Positions 26,210-32,994 of a DNA stretch of 55,997 bases are shown piece by piece (position 1 is the first letter of the stretch; every line of letters begins with the position of its first letter). The notes below the pieces were generated by a model. That model did not search any database. It was not told the DNA's origin and saw only the letters and a program-made list of their open reading frames with translations. The stretch is from Pseudomonadota bacterium (GTDB lineage Bacteria; Pseudomonadota; Alphaproteobacteria; Rhizobiales; Hyphomicrobiaceae). Where the stretch lies: assembly GCA_018242255.1 (NCBI GenBank), contig JAFECH010000351.1:1-55997 (forward strand). Reading direction: 5' to 3'. The translations under genes and the position numbers were made by a program.

Positions 26210-27757
26210 CTAATCGTTGAGGACCATACGGCCGATGCGGGCGTGAGCGGCAGGCGAGATCACCCGGAGCGCCAGACCCCAGACCAGACCCACGCCGAGA
26301 ATGATGAAGGCGATCAGCGGAATGCGGCTGCCGAAGCCACCGGTGCCGCCGAAAGTCTCAAGGTTCACGACCAGAAGGTACACAAGGTAGACCTGCGAAA
26401 GGAACGCGATCGCGGGTGCAATCAGGCCGGCGAAGATGTTCACTTCACCAGGATGGTTGGCCCGGAAATACACGATAATCGCAATCGAGACGACAGCCTG
26501 CAGGATGAGCAGGAGCATCGTGCCGAGAACGGCGAGCATCGTGTAGACGCCGAGATAGGCCTGGGCGTTCGGATCGTTCGTTCCGGTGAAGTAAGCGAAC
26601 AAGATGATCCATAGCGCGGCAAGCATCGTCTGGACCACGGATGCCACGTGGGGGCTCTTGTGCGTCGGATGCGTCTTGCCAAGAACGCCCGGCAGCACGC
26701 CCTCACGGCCGAGTGAGTACATGTAGCGCGCGGCCGTATTGTGGAACGCCATGCTGCAAGCGAACGAGCTGGTCAGGATCAGAAGAGCCATCGCTTCGTT
26801 GGCCCACTGTCCGACAAACTCAGTCAGCGGCGACAGGAAGAAGTTGCCCGAGTCACCTACCGCTTTCGCCAGCATCTCGCCCTCAGTCGGATAGGCCGCG
26901 ATCGCGCACCAGCTTGTGATGATGTAGAAAATGCCGAGGCCGATAACGGAATAGTACAGTGACCGCGGGATAATGTGCTTCGGGTTGACCGATTCTTCCG
27001 CATAGTTCGGCGCCATCTCGAAGCCGACCCATGACCAGAACGCCATGAACACGCCGACCGCCGCCGCGCCGGCCGCGATATCGACCGTGCCGACTTTCTG
27101 GGCTGCCACCGGGGTCATGACGTGCAAAACATTGAGTGATTCAAGGTTAAACGCGCCCGGACCTTTTGCGACCAACACGCCGACGTCGAAGATCGTCAGC
27201 ATGATGACTTCAAAAACCAGTGCCGCTCCCAAGACTTTCACCGACAGCTGCACGTCCTGATAGGAGAGGATCGAAGTCAGCACGACGACAAAGAGAGCGA
27301 GATAGATCCAAGGTACATTGATGCCGAAATGCGTTTGGAGCCACGAGTTGCCGAAGAAGGCGAACAAGCCGGTAAGGGAGGCTTCGAACACGCTGTAGGA
27401 CGCCAAAGAGGCAATACCAGCCGCCATGCCGACGTCGCGCCCCAAGCCCATGCTGATGAACGAATAAAAGCCGCCAACGGACGATACCTTGCTGGCCATC
27501 GCCGCGTATCCGACGGAGAAGATGGTAAGCACGATCGTGGCGAGCAGGAACGCTGCCGGAACGTAGATGCCGTTGCCGAAGCCCGCTGCGAACGGCACGT
27601 TGCCGAGCATGGCGGATTCGGGTGCCGCGCCGGTCACCGTCAAAAACAACACGCCAATTAAGCCGATGGCCTTGGCGTGCAACTTGTCTACTGACCCATC
27701 CTTACTTACATCGAAGCTCTCTTGGGCTTCGAGAGCACTAGTATTTGGTGATGTCAC
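26210..27757 (-). CDS. APC-family amine/amino acid permease
   Basis: A 515-residue membrane transporter with about 12 hydrophobic segments, of the amino acid-polyamine-organocation superfamily. The first helix has the APC signature (GLIGVLFLTVTGAAPESAML) and the consensus amphipathic loop region GFEMAPNYAEESVNPKHIIP is present. The start chosen is GTG 27757, preceded by AGGGGGAG; an ATG 24 codons upstream would add a Cys/Arg-rich, non-conserved stretch. Related permeases occur in ethanolamine and amino-alcohol loci, so it likely imports the amino substrate. An operator-like direct repeat lies 171 bp before the start, its inner half at the -35 position of a possible promoter. Confidence 0.85.
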   Translation of the reverse strand: MTSPNTSALEAQESFDVSKDGSVDKLHAKAIGLIGVLFLTVTGAAPESAMLGNVPFAAGFGNGIYVPAAFLLATIVLTIFSVGYAAMASKVSSVGGFYSFISMGLGRDVGMAAGIASLASYSVFEASLTGLFAFFGNSWLQTHFGINVPWIYLALFVVVLTSILSYQDVQLSVKVLGAALVFEVIMLTIFDVGVLVAKGPGAFNLESLNVLHVMTPVAAQKVGTVDIAAGAAAVGVFMAFWSWVGFEMAPNYAEESVNPKHIIPRSLYYSVIGLGIFYIITSWCAIAAYPTEGEMLAKAVGDSGNFFLSPLTEFVGQWANEAMALLILTSSFACSMAFHNTAARYMYSLGREGVLPGVLGKTHPTHKSPHVASVVQTMLAALWIILFAYFTGTNDPNAQAYLGVYTMLAVLGTMLLLILQAVVSIAIIVYFRANHPGEVNIFAGLIAPAIAFLSQVYLVYLLVVNLETFGGTGGFGSRIPLIAFIILGVGLVWGLALRVISPAAHARIGRMVLND

Positions 27758-27905
27758 GTTGGCTACTCCCCCTGGGTTGCAGTCAGCCGAACATCCAGGA
27801 TCTGTTCGGCGCGATCTTAAGTCGTACACGTACTATCTGCCGCCGATCCACAGCTGATTGCCGCGGACCTGCATTGGTCATCCGGTCGTACATGGTCGAA
27901 GAGCG

Positions 27906-27955
27906 TATATGTGCGGCGCAGTGCAAGGTTTGACATTGTGGTGTCAAAACTTGAC
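27906..27955 (-). promoter_or_regulatory. Direct-repeat operator and promoter before the APC permease gene
   Basis: Read on the - strand: GTCAAG (27955-27950), N15, GTCAAA (27934-27929), N17, CATATA (27911-27906). The second half-site sits where a -35 box would be, as for class II AraC-type activators. The + strand also shows a dyad, TTTGACA-6-TGTCAAA (27929-27948). Same repeat and orientation as the sites before the kinase and the dehydratase. Confidence 0.6.
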
Positions 27956-27960
27956 CTACC

Positions 27961-28656
27961 TCAGCTCAGCTCCATGATCTCCTTCAGTTCTTTGCTCGAC
28001 ATGACGTGGCAGTAGATCATGTTCATGATCTCGAGCTCCTTGTGGTGAAGCTCGTCCGAGCCAGCCGCGCAACAGTCCTCGACCACGACGACAGCGAAAC
28101 TTTCGTCCGCCAAGCTCCTCACCGTCGATGAGACACATTGGTCGGTGAAAATCCCGCAGCAGACGACGGTCTTGATCCCCAGGTTCGTAAGGATAAGGCG
28201 CAGGTTCGTTCCCGTCAGTGCACTGTCCGTTGTCTTGGTGACTACAATTTCATCGCCGACCGGCGCGAGATCGGGCACGATCTGCGATGGCGGCTCGTCC
28301 TTCGGCAGCAGCAGGTTGTTCCAGCCCGGCATCTTCTGCGACAGCGACCTGTCCCGCCCGTCCTTGGTGTGGCAGGCGATGCGGGCGAACAGGCATTCGA
28401 TGCCGTTTTTGCGAAAGGTCGCGAGCAAATCCTTGGTCCGCGGTAGCACGGTCTGGTGCATGCGGTCGTGGAAGGGCGTCCAGGCATCATACCGCCGCTG
28501 GTCCTCGCCCGTAAGCAACGCCCGGTCGGGCCGTTCGAGGTAGGTATTCTGGACGTCGATGATGAGAAGGGCGGTGTGGGCTTTGGAAAGGTCGGGGTCG
28601 GCTGGCTCCGGCGCGCCGTCATAGTAAATGGATCGGTAGGCTGTCTTCCAGCTCAT
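27961..28656 (-). CDS. Isochorismatase-family cysteine hydrolase
   Basis: A 231-residue protein with the alpha/beta hydrolase-like isochorismatase fold and the nicotinamidase/N-carbamoylsarcosine-amidase style triad: Asp34 (LLIIDVQNTY), Lys141 (IVVTKTTDSAL) and Cys174 (FTDQCVSSTVRSL). Family members cleave amides, ureides or enol ethers. It follows the dehydratase small-subunit gene by 10 bp on the same strand and is presumably co-transcribed, so it may act on an amide or carbamoyl form of the pathway substrate or product. The ATG at 28656 has AAAGG upstream; a longer in-frame start would run back into the small-subunit gene. Confidence 0.85.
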   Translation of the reverse strand: MSWKTAYRSIYYDGAPEPADPDLSKAHTALLIIDVQNTYLERPDRALLTGEDQRRYDAWTPFHDRMHQTVLPRTKDLLATFRKNGIECLFARIACHTKDGRDRSLSQKMPGWNNLLLPKDEPPSQIVPDLAPVGDEIVVTKTTDSALTGTNLRLILTNLGIKTVVCCGIFTDQCVSSTVRSLADESFAVVVVEDCCAAGSDELHHKELEIMNMIYCHVMSSKELKEIMELS

Positions 28657-28666
28657 GCGTGACCTT

Positions 28667-29095
28667 TCAATATCGCTTCTTGTAGAGGGATCGGCGCTCG
28701 TAGACGTCGGCGGCTTCCTCGATGAAGGCGGCGACGCCGGTCGCACCATAGACGTCCCTGAGTTCCTTGGCCGCCGCCAGCAGCTCGTCTTTCGAACCCG
28801 CGCGGCCGGGTCGCAAAAGCTCGTAGGTTCGCATGATCACGTCCTGCGGTACGTCGACAAGCTCAGCCCCCCGCTCGAAGTTCGCCGCAAGCGTCGGCCG
28901 CCCGGCGGCTTTCGCGATGTCCGCCTGCTGTCGCAGCGCACGGCTCGTGATCCGCAGATCTTCCAGGCCCACCTTATCTGTCAGAACCGCGTCGAGGCTG
29001 ATGTCGTCAAGCGTCTTGCCGGTTTTCGTTTCGACGATGTCCGGGCGGCGCTCGGCCAGTGGATAATCGGCAACGGAAAGTGGTTTGTCGCTCAT
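28667..29095 (-). CDS. B12-dependent diol dehydratase-like small subunit
   Basis: A 142-residue protein of the PduE/DhaB3 (dehydratase small subunit) family. Seen: YPLAERRPDIVETKTGKTLD followed by DISLDAVLTDKVGLEDLRIT, the family core, then SRALRQQADIAKAAGRPTLA, FERGAELVDVPQDVIMRTYE and LLRPGRA. It is shorter than the Klebsiella subunit (about 173) because the N-terminal extension is absent. The start overlaps the stop of the large-subunit gene (ATGA on the - strand, 29092-29095), implying coupled synthesis of the complex. Confidence 0.9.
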   Translation of the reverse strand: MSDKPLSVADYPLAERRPDIVETKTGKTLDDISLDAVLTDKVGLEDLRITSRALRQQADIAKAAGRPTLAANFERGAELVDVPQDVIMRTYELLRPGRAGSKDELLAAAKELRDVYGATGVAAFIEEAADVYERRSLYKKRY

Positions 29096-31374
29096 GCGGC
29101 CGCTCCGAGGAACTTGATGTCGATCTCTTCGGGCTCGGCGCCTTCGGAGGTCATCTCGGTTTCGATGGCGTAAATCATTGAGACGCGGGCGTGGTAGCGC
29201 GAGCCCATGGCTTCTCCGCGTGTCGGCACAATCACGGGCTCCGGCATCTCTCCGCGCGCATAGGCCGCCGCGTTGAGGCCCATGCGCTTGTAATGGTCGA
29301 GCTTCGTAATCGGCGAGTTCGAGAACAATTCGAGGTTGTTATGCGGCAGCCGGTCCTTCTGGTGGATCACGGCTGTGCCTTTCGCCTGGATGCCGATCCC
29401 GACCCCGGAACCCGCCAGCCGAGCCGCGCTGAGGCCGAGGAACGACGTGTCGGCGGTATGCAGCATCCGCACGACGCGAGCCGTGCAGCCGCCTTCTGTG
29501 ATCCCCTCGATCAGCACGCGAAGAATGGCCGACAGCGGATGCCCCGCGAGCGTCTGGAAGAGCTTCACTCCGAATGCCGGGCTGATGCCGATGACGACCT
29601 CGCGCGGATTGCCCGTCGCCGCCGCCGGGCCGACCGGTCGATAAGCGATGCGCGTAACCTCGGCCGGGCGGAATTGCGCTTCACCGCGCAACACCTCCTG
29701 GCGGGTCAGCACATCGCGGATGGCGACCAGTTCCTCACGTCGCGCCTCGCTTACCCTGTAGCCTGTGCCAGGGCCGCGATAATCGTTCGGATCGTTGACG
29801 GCGCTGACGATCTTACCGTCGCGAACGACGGCCGAGGTCTGCAGGTAATCGCCGGATACACGTAGCCGGACCAGCTTCAAAAGGTTTTCGGCTTCTTCCC
29901 GGAAACCGCGCGCCGCCAGCGCCTTGATGACGTCGATGACCGTAATTGACCGGGCAAAAATGGTTTCGCTGATCCGTCCGACCTCGCGGCCCGAAAATGT
30001 CCGCGTCTCGTCGGAACCCGATGCCGCAATGACGCTCTGCTTCATGTCGGCCGTCGGCTTGGCGAGGCCCAGCTCTTCCAGCACGGCGCTGATCGCGTCC
30101 ACAGCCCGGGCGCGAAGATCCATGATCTGCGCTTCGCCAACGGGCGTCAGGCCGCCGTCGGCCTCGAAGTCACGCTGCAGGACAAGATAATCCTCCAGCT
30201 CTTCGCCGTTGAGCAGCGATGGATTGAACGAGTTGTCGTACTTCAGGATCGAGCCGAAGCCCGAGCAGATGAGATCCGATCCGGCGATCAGGTACGGCAG
30301 GATCTTCGCCCCGACGCGAATTTCGGACTCGGTCGCCCGCGCATCGTTGCCCGATGCGCATTCGAGGTCGAGCCAGACCGCGATCAGGTTCTCCGCCATC
30401 AGTTCGCGCATGCCGCCCGGCACTGTGCAGGTGACCGGTGCGCCGTCGACGCCGCCGTTTTGTGTGCCTTGTACGCCCATGGCGCGCTGCAAGCAGAGAC
30501 ACCGGGCTTCAAGATAGAGCAGCGACTTGCGCTCGTGAAATCCCATCAGCAACTCGGACCCGGCACCGGACGTGCAGCGCATTTTGATCCCGCGCGAGGC
30601 GTAAGCTGCGGCCAGGAATGCCTTCGACCAAGGAGTATCGTCGCCGTCGATGAAGCTTTTCTCAGTGCCGTAGACCGATAGCGTTTCCGCATACGAGGTG
30701 AAGCCCGCCATGCCGATCTTCAGCTCTTCGGCTTCCTCGCTCGAACATTGAAACAGCGTGCCCCAACGCCCGACCGACGCCCCCACCGCACAGGCGACAG
30801 CGTTGGACCACGAGTTCCGCGCCACCCGCATCGTCGTTTCGATCTCGTCGAAACCGAAGGCGACGGCCGTCGCCGCATCGGCGGCCATCTGTAGCGGATC
30901 GTCCTTGGCGTTGGTGACGTGCCCCTGGTTCCCCGGCGTCTGCCGCGCCCGCATCTTGCCGTAGGCGAACGCGATCTCAAGCGATGACAGATGCGCGACG
31001 ACTTCCGCCAGTTTTGCCGGCGTCATGCCATGCGCCAGCCTGACGAGCGTGCTGCGCGGCACATTCATATCGACGAGCATGCGCGCCACTTCCATTGACG
31101 GCATGGCCATCGCTTCCGGCGCGATCTCGGGATCCAGATGGTACTTCGATATGAAGATATCGATCATATCGAAATCGCGGACGGCGACGCCGTCCATCGA
31201 CTCCACGACGCCCTTTCCCATCGCGAAGCCAGGCTTGGGATCGTCGGGGCTGTTGAATGCTGCGAAGCCGCTTGAAGCATCCTCGACGGCAAACTTGTCG
31301 AGCCTCAACGGACGTTCGTCCCAGTCGGAAAACCGCTTCCAGCGATTGGCGCGAACGTGCGACTCTTCGGTCAT
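29092..31374 (-). CDS. B12-dependent diol/glycerol dehydratase-like large and medium subunits fused
   Basis: A 760-residue adenosylcobalamin enzyme. Residues about 1-555 match the PduC large subunit (RARQTPGNQGHVTN, GFDEIETT, SYAETLSVYGTE, GDDTPWSKAFLA, LDLECASGND, GDYLQTSAVV), and about 565-735 the PduD medium subunit (VVIGISPAFGVKLFQTLAGH, HNNLELFSN). In enterobacteria these are separate genes. Residues equivalent to Klebsiella Gln141, His143, Glu170, Glu221, Gln296, Asp335 and Ser362 are all kept (here Gln150, His152, Glu179, Glu230, Gln305, Asp344, Ser371). Two pocket residues differ: Asp310 for Ser301 and Ala345 for Gln336. The enzyme would turn a vicinal diol or similar substrate into an aldehyde. 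ATG 31374 was chosen over one nine codons upstream. No reactivase gene is present. Confidence 0.9.
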   Translation of the reverse strand: MTEESHVRANRWKRFSDWDERPLRLDKFAVEDASSGFAAFNSPDDPKPGFAMGKGVVESMDGVAVRDFDMIDIFISKYHLDPEIAPEAMAMPSMEVARMLVDMNVPRSTLVRLAHGMTPAKLAEVVAHLSSLEIAFAYGKMRARQTPGNQGHVTNAKDDPLQMAADAATAVAFGFDEIETTMRVARNSWSNAVACAVGASVGRWGTLFQCSSEEAEELKIGMAGFTSYAETLSVYGTEKSFIDGDDTPWSKAFLAAAYASRGIKMRCTSGAGSELLMGFHERKSLLYLEARCLCLQRAMGVQGTQNGGVDGAPVTCTVPGGMRELMAENLIAVWLDLECASGNDARATESEIRVGAKILPYLIAGSDLICSGFGSILKYDNSFNPSLLNGEELEDYLVLQRDFEADGGLTPVGEAQIMDLRARAVDAISAVLEELGLAKPTADMKQSVIAASGSDETRTFSGREVGRISETIFARSITVIDVIKALAARGFREEAENLLKLVRLRVSGDYLQTSAVVRDGKIVSAVNDPNDYRGPGTGYRVSEARREELVAIRDVLTRQEVLRGEAQFRPAEVTRIAYRPVGPAAATGNPREVVIGISPAFGVKLFQTLAGHPLSAILRVLIEGITEGGCTARVVRMLHTADTSFLGLSAARLAGSGVGIGIQAKGTAVIHQKDRLPHNNLELFSNSPITKLDHYKRMGLNAAAYARGEMPEPVIVPTRGEAMGSRYHARVSMIYAIETEMTSEGAEPEEIDIKFLGAAA

Positions 31375-31420
31375 GGGATCTGTTCTCGGTGGTGGCGGCA
31401 TCGAATTGAATCGCAGTCAC

Positions 31421-31434
31421 GATACCCCGGTATC
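31421..31434. promoter_or_regulatory. GATACC-CC-GGTATC dyad before the dehydratase gene
   Basis: Six-base perfect arms around a 2-nt centre, 46 bp before the dehydratase start and 10 bp from the inner half of the direct repeat at 31445-31471. It overlaps the place where the -10 box would be, so it could be a repressor site or just a promoter-proximal palindrome. Confidence 0.35.
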
Positions 31435-31444
31435 CGCGCCGGGA

Positions 31445-31471
31445 TTTGACCTCAGCCGCCCTGAAGTTGAC
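31445..31471 (-). promoter_or_regulatory. Direct-repeat operator in the dehydratase / PLP-enzyme divergent region
   Basis: On the - strand GTCAAC (31471-31466), N15, GTCAAA (31450-31445), followed by TCCC. It is the third copy of the 21-bp repeat and has the same orientation towards the dehydratase gene (start 31374, 70 bp away) as the other copies have towards the kinase and permease genes. It may also serve the divergent gene starting at 31622. Confidence 0.6.
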
Positions 31472-31621
31472 GTAACACGCTCATGGCTCGTGGCGACCAA
31501 GGCAGCGAACTGAACAGACAATGCAATGGGCGGTCAAGCTGCAAGGCCACCGGCCGCTTATATAGTCCTTGGGAATGTGCCCAACGGCACCGAAGTACGA
31601 AGGAGCCTCTCCGAGGTCCGC

Positions 31622-32959
31622 ATGGAAGTCACAAAGAAGATCCTTGAACTCAACGCTTTCGACATGAATGCGGCCGCAGGGCTGTCGCCGGAGGTAAAAG
31701 CGCTGATCGGCCGACGGCGGGCGACCTTCGGACCGACCTCCATGCTGTTCTACGAAAAGCCGCTTAACCTTGTGCGCGGCGAGGGCGTGTGGCTTCACGA
31801 CGCTGACGGCACCCGTTATCTCGATGCTTATAACAATGTGCCGTCCGTGGGCCATTGCCATCCGCGCGTCGTTGAAGCCGTCGCCCGCCAGATGGGCACG
31901 CTCAACACCCACACGCGCTATCTCTATTCCAACGTCTACACATATGCGGAACGGCTGCTCGGCACCATGCCCGGCGACGTCTCGAATATCGTCTTCACCT
32001 GTACCGGCAGCGAAAGCGCCGACTTTGCGCTTCGTGTCGCCCGCGCAATAACGGGCGGTAGCGGCTTCATCGTGACCGACAACGCCTATCACGGCAACAC
32101 CTCGGCAGTGACCGAGATCTCTCCATCCTCTGCCAGCGCCGAGCCGCGACCTCCCTACATTTTCCTCGTCCCCGCGCCAGACACCTATCGTGAGAGCCCT
32201 GAGACGGTTGGACAACGCTTGGCGAAAGACATTCGTGCAGCCATCGTCAAGATGGACGCCATCGGCATTCGCTTTGCGGGCTTCATTGCCGACAGCATCT
32301 TTTCGAGCGATGGCGTATTTCCCGGCGAGCCCGGTTTCTTGCGAGAAACGCTTGAAGCCGTCCATGCTGCGGGCGGCGTCTACATCGCCGACGAGGTGCA
32401 GCCGGGCTTCGGCCGCACGGGCGAAAAGATGTGGGGCTTCGACCGCCACGGCCTCGTGCCGGACATGGTCATCATGGGCAAGCCCATGGGGAACGGCTTT
32501 CCGATGGGCGGAGTCGCCATCAAGCCCGACTTGCTGAAGACTTTTGGCGCAACGTCCGGTTACTTCAACACCTTCGGCGGCAACCCGGTCGCGGCCGCCG
32601 CCGGCCTCGCGGTTTTGGACGTATTGCAGGACGAAGGCCTGCAGCAGAACAGCTTCGAGACCGGCGCCTATCTGCGTTCGGAAATTCGTATCGCCGGTGC
32701 CGAGGGCGGGTGCATCGGCGATGTTCGTGGCGCTGGGCTCTATATCGGCGTTGACATCGTCAAGGACACTCGGACGCGCGAGCCGGATCGTGACACGGCC
32801 GAGAAAATCGTCAACGGCATGCGCGACCGCAACATCCTGATCGGCATAGCCGGTGGTCACGGGAACGTCTTGAAGATCCGTCCGCCACTCTGCTTTAATC
32901 GCGAGCACGCCGATATCTTCATCGACGGACTGAGGGGCGCGTTAGCCGACGCGTCCTGA
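31622..32959 (+). CDS. Class III PLP enzyme, probable amino-alcohol-phosphate phospho-lyase or aminotransferase
   Basis: A 445-residue fold type I PLP protein. Seen: [31 protein letters not shown] (phosphate-binding loop, 128-138), [19 protein letters not shown] (Asp257), and the PLP lysine Lys287 in [13 protein letters not shown]. The wording [11 protein letters not shown] and GKPMGNGFP is that of the ethanolamine-phosphate phospho-lyase (ETNPPL/AGXT2L) branch rather than of ordinary omega-aminotransferases. With the APH-type kinase it would make a phosphorylate-then-eliminate route. ATG 31622, after GAGGT, was chosen because the homologous core starts there; an ATG 96 bases upstream would add residues without conserved features. 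It is 35 bp before an aldehyde dehydrogenase gene. Confidence 0.85.
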   Translation: MEVTKKILELNAFDMNAAAGLSPEVKALIGRRRATFGPTSMLFYEKPLNLVRGEGVWLHDADGTRYLDAYNNVPSVGHCHPRVVEAVARQMGTLNTHTRYLYSNVYTYAERLLGTMPGDVSNIVFTCTGSESADFALRVARAITGGSGFIVTDNAYHGNTSAVTEISPSSASAEPRPPYIFLVPAPDTYRESPETVGQRLAKDIRAAIVKMDAIGIRFAGFIADSIFSSDGVFPGEPGFLRETLEAVHAAGGVYIADEVQPGFGRTGEKMWGFDRHGLVPDMVIMGKPMGNGFPMGGVAIKPDLLKTFGATSGYFNTFGGNPVAAAAGLAVLDVLQDEGLQQNSFETGAYLRSEIRIAGAEGGCIGDVRGAGLYIGVDIVKDTRTREPDRDTAEKIVNGMRDRNILIGIAGGHGNVLKIRPPLCFNREHADIFIDGLRGALADAS

Positions 32960-32994
32960 CGACCCGCCGTGTTTCGTTTCAAGCAGGAGCCGTA

